Below are positions 42,123 through 54,931 of a stretch of DNA of 64,000 nt, piece after piece. The DNA comes from Polytrichum commune (Eukaryota > Streptophyta > Polytrichopsida > Polytrichales > Polytrichaceae): positions 23,436,001 to 23,500,000 of the forward strand of contig OX485804.1 of assembly GCA_950295325.1 (NCBI GenBank), given 5' to 3'. The position numbers were made by a program, and so were the translations under genes. The notes under the pieces were generated by a model. That model searched no databases and was not told the origin of the DNA. It worked only from the letters and a program-made list of their open reading frames with translations. Position 1 is the stretch's first letter. Each line of letters starts with the position of its first letter.

Positions 42123-45100
42123 ATGGCGATCATGCAGGTGTGATGATCCTCTCTTTCTTTTTCTCGTTCCCGAATCGGGGGTGATTTCCAGGATTGTAGT
42201 CAATTTGAGGTTGGAATCGTGCTTCTTTTCGCAATTCCAATTTGAATAAGTTCTTATGACTGAATTGCATGGCGAGAGTCGGTAACCCTAATTTGGGGAT
42301 TGCGGATGAGCAAACCTAAAATGCTTAGGGGCCATTGCGTTGATACAGTGGATAGTATGGCTATGAAGTTGGCACCATTTTATGAGGAGGAATACAATGA
42401 CGGATGTAGACTTTAAACCAATTTCGCAGTTATCCAGATTACAAAGTTGAGATGAAGTGATCAGGGAAGTATAAGAAGTAGAGAATTTGCGTTTTGAATT
42501 CAGCTCAGCTTATTCCTTAGAATTTGATGCACCGCATAATGTGCTCAATTTGGGCTTCGTTGTGGTTTGTACTTTTTCGAAGGTGACTATGAGGCGGTAG
42601 TCTGTACTTTTTGAACATTTGTTTGTCACTTTGATTGCATCTGAGATGTATAAATTTGGCGTGGATAGAATTGCACATGCTTTGTATGTTCAGTGCATAA
42701 AGGATTGCAGTTTCCTGGAAGGACTTGCATGGGTATAAAATGAGTAAGATTGAACACATGGCACTCGTGAATGGAAAGTCTAAATGGGAAAGTATGGATG
42801 GGATGGAAAGTCTGCAGTGCTTATTATATTCAAAGAACCAAAATAAAAGTTGATTTTATAGTAACCATAGCTTTCGATCTGTTGCGATTTTGCAATTACC
42901 TCGTGCTGTAAAGTTGGTCGCATCTTACTTGTTGCAAGAAAGGGTATAGGGTTTAAGACTCCACATGATTGCCTTTTAGCCTCTAAGTGCTCTCAAGGGT
43001 AGGGCACAATAACTTCAGCACTAGATGATTAACAACATTGTTGATGGTTGGTGAAACAGAAGCCAAGGCTGAGTACTACTGTGCGATCATTGATCAGTCA
43101 AGGGAATATACCTGACATTGATAAGCTATACCTTGCAAGGAAGGCTGTTCTTCAGGAAAGGCGTGTCTCTAGGTAAATTCCTTAACTCCACTTTGTACTG
43201 TGTGAATGAGGGAGGACCTGCTGCATAGCAAAGTTGTGACTTTTGGTTTCAAACTTGCAGAGAGTAGACCCATGTTTGAGAAAATCTATGAATACATCAC
43301 AATTAGTCATTCCTCTAGCTGGACTTAGTGGAATTTGTTGGGTGTTTCCTTCTGCACCCTTTTTTGTACATAGTGCTATATGTCCTCATTTGGGCTCTGA
43401 AGAGAAGTGAAATTGCGGTGGATTTTGGAAATAGGACCGGAGTTGCTGCTGTGGGTGCATCTGAATTAGCCAAGAGGCTAGTGCCCTCATGGAATGAAGG
43501 TATGAATCTGTTCTATTCTATTTGCCATCTGAGGGATCAATTTTGTGATCTTTGTAGGTAGGTTACTGAAGTTCACATTACTTCTAAATTATAGTCATTG
43601 TAAATGTGAAGCAGGATGTCAAGGTAATAAGCTCATGTTTTGCTGAGTAGCACCAAGTGGTTTGAAGTAACCTGTGTTTGGATTTACTTTTAACATGCTG
43701 ATGAAATTCTTAAGTTAGTGCCAGATCATCCTAAATTTTGATATCTTATGATTTTGTTTTCAGGTTATTAGACACCTTCACGGGGAGGTCTCAGTCTAGG
43801 TGCATAATCAGTTCTTTTGCGGAAGTTTGGGAGAAGGATACTGACTGGCTTTATGTGTTTTCTGTCTGTAGCTCCAGCTGAAATTCGACATGCATATGAG
43901 CAATTTTTAATTGCTGTTTCAGAGTTGATAGATGGAGAAGTCTCATCAGATGAACTCCAGCAATCTGGTTCCCTGATATATGATATTGTCCATGACTTGG
44001 ACACTTCTGCCACTGGGCCTGCATTCATCCAAAAACGGTACATCAAACTGTTGGTTATTCTCAGCTTATCCTACTGTTTTATGGGAGATGCTGAAGGAAA
44101 GTGTGCACTGCTGTCGTTTGCTGAGGGCCGGCTTGGATTTTGTTTTGTTTTGTAAATTTGGAGTACCTTGTGAACTAATCATGTGCATGGTGAACTTGGT
44201 TGCAGAGAACAACTTGCAAACATATTTGGCCGGACTTTCCCAAATGATAAAATCTTAAATGTTGCAAGTTTGGCTCACTATCTATCCTCTTGGCGGCTGG
44301 GTTCAACTCAAGATGGTAAGAAAGGTGGTAGGAGGTCTGGTAGTGATTCAATTGAATTTGGTGCGAATCTAGGATTTCACATACCTTCTTCAAGTCCTGA
44401 TGACTCGGAGGACATTAGTGACGATGACGAAGATAGTTGGGAGGAGCGTGCAACTTCGGTCACCAATGACTCATCTCATTTGGGTGGTACCCCGGATGTA
44501 TCGACAAGTATTTCCACCACTCCTCTTCTGCCTGAAACAGCAGATGCACATGGTTACAGCAATTCTAATGAGAGCTGGCAAGTGGCAGCAGTGGATGGAG
44601 TGGGAGGAATCACCTTACGATGGCTTTGGAATGCTTGTGAGCAAGGAGGTCACTTTTCAGGAAGTGATTTGGCAACGGCCGTGTGCCGTGTTCTTGAATC
44701 TGAGAAGTCTGGGGATGAGGTTGGTATCTTGAATTGGACTTCTTATAGGCTTAGACCTTTAAGCTTGTTATCAAAATGAGTGATGAAGTTCAAAGTGTCA
44801 AACAGTATATGCACTGAACGTGTCAATAAATAGGAATGTCAGAAGAGGCCTCACTGTCCACTAAGTGGGGTCCTTGCCAAGGATTCCCAGGGTTGAGTCT
44901 AGTAAATTATCAGCCAGTGAAGCGTGATTCATTATGAAAGTTGTATAGTGGAGATAACTACCATGAAATGGATGTACATAAACTGGTAACTAATTACTCT
45001 GGAATTTCTATTGTAGATTGCAGGTGAGTTGTTTGATCTTATTGGTGATGGCGGATTTGAGCTTATCCAGGAGCTCTTGCAGGTTTGTCCCACAATGTCT

Positions 45101-48100
45101 GTTGATTAAGAAGTAATTCAAAGCACACGTATGCTACAAATCTTGGTTGTGTGCTTACCAGATTTGCAAGCATTGGCATGGTTGTGAGTCGCATTACTCT
45201 CCACTTTTTTAGTCATCTGTGAGACTTAAGTTGCATCTTGTGTGGGTGAGCAGTATCCTACTGATTGTAAACACATGTCCTCATATTCATGATTGTATTG
45301 CTTTGCAGCATCGGAAGGAGCTTGTGGAGCTGGTGCATAAAGCTACCTCCATTCTTAAGTCAGATAAAGCAGGCCCTGGTCCTCAGTCGCGCATGCCCAG
45401 CTATGGTACTCAGGTTTGTCACATATGCTTGTATCACGATGGATTCCTCTGTTGTTGCACGCATGGCTACTGGAAATGATTAGTATAATCTAGCAGCATC
45501 TAGCAGAGGTGAATGTTCCAACAAGGACATATGTGCGAGTCCACTTTATGATGTTTAGGGGGAGCTTAGGATGCTCACAGACTCACATAGAAAATGACCA
45601 ACTCCATCAGGAGTTTTTCTATGCATTGTGAGATTGGTGTTCATTAGCCATTTTCATCTGTCTGATGGTATGAGCTAATTTTGGTTGTTGCAACATATCA
45701 GGTCAGTGTACATTCAGGTTTAGACAAACAACTGGACAAGCTACGTAGGAAGGAGGAAAAGAAGCAGGCAAAACGGGCTGCGAATGGTGATGGAGATGCA
45801 GAGCTTGATTGGCTAGCAGGGTTAGGAGGATTCTATGCTTTGGTGGAAGCTAGTGAAAAGGGGAGTGGTGTGATAGACAATTTGGTTGGTAAAGGCGATG
45901 ACACTTTGCTTATTGGAGCAGCACTTCCTCAAGGTTCAGTCCGCAAGGCTTTCAAGGGCTATGAAGAAGTTCGTGTCCCTGCAACACCTACTGCCCCACT
46001 AAAGCCTAATGAGAAGCTGGTATGGAACCTCTTAAGCTCTTGCAGGTGTAGGTCAGTATAAGGGCTATGCTTCCATTGGCAACAGACAGTTGCATATGGT
46101 CCAATGCAGATTACCTACTCCTGTTTGGACTACTCTGGCTGTCAAATGCATTTGTCTCAAGTCTTTACTTGCTGAGCAGGTTAAGATAACTGAGCTTGAG
46201 GACTTCGCACAACTGGCATTTGAAGGGTACAAGACATTGAATCGGATTCAAAGCCGGATTTTTCATACTGCCTTCAACAGCAATGAGAACATTCTTGTAA
46301 GTATATCCAGAAGATATGTGGATTCAGTTTTCACAATATTGAAGTAGGAATTTGGCCAAGAATCTACTTTGAGCAGGCTTGGTGAATCTCTTGCAGGTAG
46401 TTGCGTATTCTAAGTATCCGTGAGTGTCGAAGAGTATTTTTAACTTATTAAGGGTTTTATAGCTGGATGTCATGCACTTTACACTTTAGAGCTCCAGTAA
46501 CTTTCTTTTGACCATAATAGTTTCTTTATTAAAAACACGGATCAATTGGTTTGAACAGGTGTGTGCTCCAACTGGGGCTGGGAAAACCAATATTGCCATG
46601 ATCACGGTACTTCATGAGGTATGTTGGTAGACCTCATGCAGAGCTGTTGGAGATGTTTTCTGGCTGCTTCGTGCCTGTAGTTATCTCGTACTAGTTTGCC
46701 TTTTTTGTGTGTAGCGTGTGATATTTGATGGAGTGTGGTCATCTCTCAAAATGTTTAAACTGACTGATATGTTTTTGATTTGGGCCTTCAGATTGGAAAG
46801 CATCTTCAGTATGGGGTTCTGCAGAAGAATGAATTCAAGATTGTGTATGTAGCCCCCATGAAGGTATATGCAAGTGATATATAATCAGGTGCACTATATT
46901 GTGCAAGACTAGTATGCATGTTTTCAGGTGTAATAGTGTAGGATTATCTACTAGTGGTGGTTGAGGTGTTGGCTATTTGCATGCTCAAGATTTGCAAAAA
47001 CTGTTGAATTCTCAGACTACCTGTGCACTATGTGTAGGATTTTTGTGGGTACTTTCTAATAGCATTAGATATCCCATACTGAGGTATGGGTAATGAGCAG
47101 GCACTTGCAGCAGAGGTTACTGCAGCATTCAGCCGCAGGTTGGCAGCATTGGGTGTTGTTGTGAAAGAGCTCACTGGTGATATGCAGTTAACAAAACGTG
47201 AGCTGGAAGAAACTCAGGTGAAATGAGTCTTTCAGTACATGTGTACTTGGTACTCTATGTCCCACTTGTTTTATCAATTTCTTCCAGATCGCCAAATATG
47301 CTTGTGATTCCTTGTTTTAAACATAAAGAACGAGCTATGTATGTGTACTCTTAATCTTGTAGGACTTATCTTTCAATTTAACATCCTCCATTGAAAGTTA
47401 AATTGGTGTCTCTGGAACTTGTCAGATGATAGTGACTACACCTGAGAAGTGGGATGTAATCACCCGTAAGAGCAGTGATATGGCTTTGGCCACATTAGTC
47501 AAGCTGCTGATTATTGACGAGGTGCATCTACTGAATGATGATCGTGGTCCTGTCATTGAGACTCTTGTGGCACGCACTCTTCGCCAGGTATATTCTTCAT
47601 ATACAAAATGATGAGTCCATACTTCATATGTTATAAGATCTGTGTGATGGGACTTTTGCCAGAGTGGAAGAAGGCTCGCTCGGGTAGGTTGCAAAGTTGT
47701 TAAGGTGGAAGTGTAATGACCTGGAGAGCAGGGGATTACACTTGCACCAGTATATAGCTAGTTGAAATTCCATGAGGTTTTAGTTCATGATCTTTGAGCT
47801 TCAAAACAGTAGTATATTTGTGCAATCTAATGAACTATCGGAAAGTTTCTAAAAAGGTGCACATAAACTATTGGGACCTTACATATCAAATAATGGGCAG
47901 GACATGCCGTGGGTGTCACTAACTCAGCATCTGACCCAGATGTTATGAAAGTGGACAGATGTATTATTACATTCTCAAAGCAACCTGATCATCCTTCAGG
48001 GATCTCATTAATATCAGCTTGCTAGGGGCCATTCACCTTGAGATTATTAACCTGAAAATCAATTGCAGTCTAAATATTAAATTCTTGTACATGACAGTCT

Positions 48101-51100
48101 ATATGGTTCTTTGGGGATTGATTTACTCTGAAGATCATGAGGTAACTGTGCAGAGGATTGTATCGTTTTGACATTCAATACATCCCTCTCACTGGTGTTA
48201 AATCTTTGTTATGACGCACTTTGCTGTTTTGTGTATACACCTTTCAGTTGCAGGCTTGAGTAGAATTTGATAAGATGACTCAGGCACTTGTATGATGCAT
48301 GACTGAAGGTGACTTGGATATTCCTGCAGGTGGAATCATCACAGAGTATGATTCGTATTGTTGGCCTTTCTGCAACTCTTCCAAACTATTTAGAGGTTGG
48401 TCACTTGCTTTCTCCATTCACTTGTTTGTTTACCTGGTGGGGCTCGTTTGGTTCTCAAGTGGTGGACTCTCCATTCAGATTAACAAAGCAAGCAGAAAGA
48501 AATAGATCAGAACTGCGCAAGTAACGTTGACTTCATCTTGCTGATTGTGTTTTAAATGCTGGTGAATGCTTGCAGGTTGCACAATTTCTAAGGGTCAACC
48601 CAGACACAGGGTTGTTTTATTTTGATGCTAGTTACCGACCAGTACCTCTTTCTCAACAATACATAGGCATTAGTGAGCAAAATTTTGTTCTACGCAATCA
48701 GCTCATGAATGAAGTATGCTTCAAAAAGGTGGGCTTCTAAAAGTCAAGCTTGCAGTAAAAAAAAATTTGTGCCATTTTTGTAAGGCTCTAGACGAAATTA
48801 GTGTAATGTGCCATGTTTCTCCACAAATGGTTTTTAGTCTTGTTGAATGGCTAGCTTTTTTTCTGAGTAAATCATTGGTCTCACTTGATATGGATGGCTG
48901 TGGCCTAGGTTTTTTAAGCTTTCAAAGCTCTATGAAATGCACTTAAAGTCAACCAGGAACAACAAAGCTTGAGTCATACAAAGCTTGAGTTCAAGCTTAA
49001 GCTTGCATATTTGGTGGGCCAAGGTAAAAGAATCTGGACCCTTACATGTAGCTAAACTGGTGGATGCTTTGGTCTTCAAACTGTTTTGGATCGATTTTCA
49101 AGTTCAAGCCTGAACTTAAACTTGTAGACATCAGACTGGAATATAGTAAATTGAAGTTTGGGCTTGAACTTGAATATCAATCCAGAAAAAGCAGGGACCG
49201 ACCTTCAGACAAAGCCCCACCATCTTAGGTGCATGTAAGGGCTTCATGTTCTTTTTCCTTGGCCCTCCAAACTTGCAACCTCAGCTCAAGTTGTGTATGG
49301 CAAGGGCATGATACATTCAGAAGGTTCATTGGGAAGTTTGTATATGGAGAGGACTAAGTGGAGTGGCAAGGTTTTTGTATGGTGAATGCTTGAATTCTCT
49401 CAATTGCAGGTGCTGGATGCTGTCAAGAACGGGCACCAAGCAATGGTGTTTGTTCATTCTCGTAAGGATACAGTCAAGACAGGCCGCATCTTGGTACGAC
49501 ATTCTTACAGGGATGGTTTAGGTTTTTTGTGAAGATATATTCGAGGTTTTCCAGGGATAATTGCTTTGTTGTTTACATAATAACTTCTCCATGATGCAAA
49601 GCAACGTTCTCGTTTGTGGGTACTCGCCATCCATGTGGCTTGATATGTATCCAGTCATTTACAGGTTGCATTTGCAATCAAGTCCATGGAACTTGATGGC
49701 TGGTCTTGGAATTTGTAGGTGGAGATTGCACAACGCAATGATCAACTGGGGATTTTTACAGATGTTTCTGAAATACCATTGTATGGAATGATGAAGGTAC
49801 CAACTGCTCACTTGGTCATTGAACATGATGGAATATGTGTCTGATGTACCTTGGCTGTCACTGAATATGTTTGTTGTAATAAATTTCTTCATGCCTCATC
49901 AAAGTTTCTCACACTAATTCCTGTGATGGTTTCCTTAGACCAATAACAAGAGCTGATGTCTTGCATGGATCAATCATCTGTAGGAATCGTTTTTAATTTC
50001 AAGATTTAATTTTGATGTTGACCTTGATTGGTATCTCACTCAGAAAGAGGTAGCAAAGTCGAGAAATAGGGAGCTAGGAGAGCTCTTTCAATCAGGGTTT
50101 GGTATTCATCATGCTGGAATGCTGAGGTCAGATCGAAATCTCACAGAGCGGCTCTTTTCTGAAGGACTCATTAAGGTATTTGTGTCATTTCGATTTTCTT
50201 TTTCAACCTTCTCTATTTGTAGACATGGTGGCCAGCTTGGAGAGTTTGTTCGAAGTGCTTGGTGAATTAATTAGCATATGCTCTATTAATGCCTCCCTAT
50301 AGTGGTACTGCATGAGAATTCTAGAAAGATTTTAAGTCATTCTTTCACCAAGCATTAAAATGCTACTACATCACCTGGATTCTAGACACTGATGCTACTG
50401 AAACTCATGTTCCATTCTGATTCTCTCCCCCATTATTTTATCAAGGTGGCATATAGAAGCAAGTATCAGTGCGATGGTGGATTTCAGTTGTCACATTGCA
50501 AAATCACATGGACGCTTCTGAATGTTCAATCCTTTGTTTTTACAGGTTTTGGTATGTACTGCAACACTTGCATGGGGAGTCAATCTACCAGCACACATGG
50601 TTGTGATTAAGGTGACGTCCCTCCAAATTTTGATCAAGTCATGATGGATGATGAATTGGGTTGGAGGTTTCTATTTGCAACACTGAAATTCTGTATTCTC
50701 ATCTGTCTTGTGTACATTGTGGTGATCTCATTCTAGCAAACATGTTGTAATACAGGGGACACAACTGTATGATCCAAAAGCTGGTGGCTGGAGAGAACTG
50801 GGTATGCTCGATGTCATGCAGGTACTTAGCATTTGTCACTCACATGTTGTGTTGTGTTGTGTATGTGCTTTTTGCATGGCTAGGGTACAAAAAATTGGTA
50901 TAAGTTATTTGTTTGTATGTGGGAATCAGATTCTGTAAGCAGCAATGCTCACATGATTTGATATGATCTGAAATTAGCTATATACACCTGTGCCCTTCTT
51001 TGAAATCGTACAAGAAGTGAACATTAACACTGAGGCTGTAGAATGTGGTGTATCCAACCTGTGTTTGCATTCCTGCTTGTCTTCAATACAATTAGTTAGA

Positions 51101-54100
51101 AGGCTTTCATTTTATGTTCACATCCATTCATGTGCCCTGTTTTCTGGTTGCCTGTGCAGATATTTGGACGAGCAGGGCGACCACAGTTTGATACAAGTGG
51201 AGAAGGCATTATCATCACCACACACAACAAGCTTTCTCACTATCTACGACTTCTCACTCATCAGTTGCCGATAGAGAGCCAGGTTTGCCCTTTTTAAATT
51301 GCAAAGAATTATAGTGTAGGTAAAAGATTTCCTCCCACTTGAAGAAGCACGATGTGTGGTGGAAAATGGTCTTCTTACAACGTTGCATTGCAGAAATAGA
51401 AGATGAATACACTTTCTACCTGTTACTCCCTTGGTATTTTGGAACTTATGTTCGAGGTTACACTACTGTCTGCTAGGAAATGGTTGATAGTTTATTTGGT
51501 GTGAGAGGTAGGATTTTCCAGGATGGGTTCTGTCTAAGCTTCAGAAACAGCAGGATTTAATTCCTTGATTTTTTTGTACTGACGTCCTTTTATCACTTGT
51601 GGCTGTTTGGCTCTGCAAACCTTTTCCCAATTCCAACTAACATGTCATGAGTGACTTGATTGCAAATTGTTGAAATGTGTACAATAAAAGCTGGCAGTGA
51701 AGATTCTTGTTAGAGATTTATGTTTGTTGTTGCATAATGTTCTGTCCACCAGATCTCCTAATGGAATGCTTGGTCGTGGTGGTTGTGTGCAGTTTGTGAC
51801 GTCCCTTAAGGATAACTTGAATGCAGAAGTGGTTCTTGGGACAGTGACAAATGTTCGAGAGGCAAGTGCATGGCTGGGGTATACATATCTGTTTGTTCGC
51901 ATGCTGAAGAATCCCCTAGTGTATGGAATGTCCTGGGAAGAGGTATAATTCTAATCATTTGTATTCTGGCCCTCCTGCTGTTTACGACAGCTGGTTTATC
52001 TATGTTTAATAATAATTATTTGAGGATGTTACAAACTAGATTGCATTCTGCATTGTTGTTTTTTGATGTGGAAAGTTCTGTGTTGAGAGCAGATGTTTTG
52101 TGCTTATTCACTTTGCTGAACATCAAAGTGGAGGATAGTGCTCAATAACCTTGTGCAGGGCATTTTGAGTCCTTGGAAATATAGAGCTGTCCTTGTTAGA
52201 GAAGCAAGGGTAATCTGCACTCCTATAATTCATTTCCAAGGGGGTCTTAAGAAACTCTCAACATAATCAGATTCTAGTGCATGCAAATGTTTGATATTGA
52301 TATTCTTAAAGTAAACCACTATTTGTGTGATATAACCATGATTCCTGTCTTGGCAATTGATTACTGTATCAATCAAACGAGAAAGACACTTGCCAAGAGA
52401 ACATGATGTGTGCGTCTGAAAATGAACTTTGCAGGCTGCTATGGACCCAGCGTTGACAACGAAACGCAAGGCTCTCATTACAGATGCAGCCCGTTCGCTT
52501 GACAAGGCTAAGATGATGCGTTTTGATGAAAAGAGTGGCAACTTGTATGTGACTGACTTGGGACGGGTGGCCAGTCATTTCTACATCCAGTATACTAGTG
52601 TGGAAACATACAATGAGATGCTCAAGCGTCACATGAATGAGGCAGAGGTAACTGGCACACCATTCATTATTGCATCAGCTGATCTTTATCTCACTTTGCC
52701 ATCTTTACTGGCTGCTCTTGAGGCTATGGTGAAGCATGAATGTAGTTTTCCTTAATCTGGTCTCAGATGCAATAAAAATTCTAGTTGTTTATGTGAGCAG
52801 CTTCATCTTTGTGTAATCGATCAAATGTCATTTCCTGCAATCAAACCCATGGAAAACTTTTGATGAATGCAGTTGATCCATCTGGTGGCGCATTCATCGG
52901 AGTTTGAGAATATCATGGTTAGAGAAGAGGAGCAGCAGGAGCTGGCCCAGCTTATTCGATCTTATTGCCCTTTGGAGGTCAAAGGGGGATCTGAAGATAA
53001 GCATGGCAAAATCAATATTCTTATTCAGGTGCTTCTGTGCCAGCATTTTTGCCATATTACTTATGAGTGATCATCCTACAGGGTGTGGATATTTTGTCAC
53101 AGAATTTTAATTCTGAATGGAGAATTAGAATTCTGCTAACATCAATTTCTATTTCTAAGCAATTCCAGTCAAGTTTTACAGGTTGTCAAATAAAGTGCTG
53201 TTAGTAACAAAATCTTTATAACAGGTGTACCTGTCACGAGGCTTCCTGGATGGGTTTTCACTGGTTGCTGACAGCTCGTATATTAGTGCAAGTTTGGGCC
53301 GCATCATGCGAGCCCTGTTTGAGATATGTTTGCGTCGGAGTTGGGTGACTATGACAGCACTTCTTCTGGAGTACTGCAAGGCAGTTGATCGTCGAGTCTG
53401 GCCTCATCAGCACCCTCTTCGCCAGTTTGATAGTATTCTTTCCCAAGATGTAAGCTTCTTTTAAAATTGGTTATTCTCATCTTTAGAAAGTGGACATCAG
53501 AAATATAGGTTAGCTTTCTTTGCCAATGAAAATTAACCTCTAGGATTGAAATGAGTTCTTTGCCATGTTTGCAGATTTTGTACAAACTGGAAGACAGAGA
53601 AGCATCGATGGACAGATTATATGACATGGATGACAAAGAGATTGGAGCTTTAATCCGCCATCCACATGGTGGAAAGGTTCTGTATATGATCTGTCTGCTA
53701 GTTTCTTGCTTGGATGAAATAAGCGTCACATTTGACCTATCATTCTAAAATTTATATTGTGCACGTTTTGTGACACAAAATCTTGTGTATTGTAAGTCTG
53801 TGATTTTCATAAGTTGAGGTTGCCTATGCTCATTCAAGTTGTGCACATGGCAGCTCTATTGAATTGGCAAATTGTTGTGAAGTTATAATTATCAGAGGGT
53901 TTTTTTAGTGGTCATTTGCTCGTGTCCTTTTATCTCATCCATGGGTAGTCTTATCACAGTGGCTAGCTCAGGAGCATGCAGAAGAGTAGTTCTTCAATGA
54001 TACAATGGACATATGAAAGGATTTGGACTCAAATTATATAACATTTCTGCTTTTGCAGCTGGTAGTGCAATGCCTTGAGTACTTTCCTCGTGTAAATCTC

Positions 54101-54931
54101 TCAGCCAACATCAGTCCTATTACTCGGACTGTCCTTCAGGTACATCTTTTTCTCCAGTCTGTTGGTTTCTATCTTAAAGTGATGTGTGGGACCAAATGTG
54201 ACTAATGACGATATTATCAACCTTGTTTGTCATTTGGTACAGGTTGCATTGACAATAACTCCTGAATTTGTGTGGAAAGACAAGGTGCATGGGTCATCTG
54301 AACGCTGGTGGATATGGGTGGAGGTCAGTTCATCTCTCCTTCATTTAATATCTCCCAGGCATGTGGTCTTTGTATTAACTGATTGTCATCACCTCACTTA
54401 ATGCAGCTTTCTGACAGATTGTTTGTGGTCAATGGGATCAGGATTCTGAGAATGAGCATATATATCACTCAGAGCTTTTCATCATGACAAAGAAAATGGT
54501 TGCAGAAGGGAGTCAGATTCTATCCTTCACTATCCCCATCTTTGAGCCTCTTCCAAGCCAGTATTACATTCGAGCTGTTTCTGACACCTGGCTACAAGCT
54601 GAAGCTCTTCTTACTGTCTCTTTTCAGCATCTTATCTTACCTGAGGTATACTAACCGCAGAGTTCCTGAAATATGCATGGGGAAAGCATAAATCTAGTCT
54701 AAAGTTTTGGCAAATTGCTTTAGATTCTCTAAGTTTTTGGTCTCTTTAATTCAAGATTTGAGCTTTTCTTGCCTCTAATGGCCTAGGATGGTGTTTGGCT
54801 GGTGTGGTGAGCAGCAACATCCCCCTCACACAGAGTTGCTGGATTTAAGACCACTTCCTCTCGCAGCACTAGGCAACAAGGAATATGAGCAACTGTACAG
54901 CTTCACCCATTTCAATCCCATACAAACCCAG
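42123..54931 (+). other. ASCC3: Helicase coding exons 1-30 (N-terminus, cassette 1, first Sec63-like region)
   Basis: Exons: 42123-42137, 43060-43172, 43405-43499, 43872-44037, 44206-44719, 45017-45082, 45309-45413, 45702-46019, 46180-46296, 46559-46618, 46792-46863, 47101-47217, 47426-47587, 48330-48395, 48576-48728, 49410-49493, 49719-49796, 50044-50175, 50546-50611, 50756-50821, 51160-51282, 51793-51942, 52435-52647, 52873-53028, 53225-53449, 53575-53676, 54059-54139, 54243-54323, 54418-54645, 54815-54931. Exon 1 codes only MAIMQ. Exon 5 holds an acidic, low-complexity stretch that varies between species. Motif I of cassette 1 is in exon 10 and DEVH in exon 13. All boundaries were set by GT-AG plus the protein family alignment recalled from Arabidopsis. 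Confidence 0.88.
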
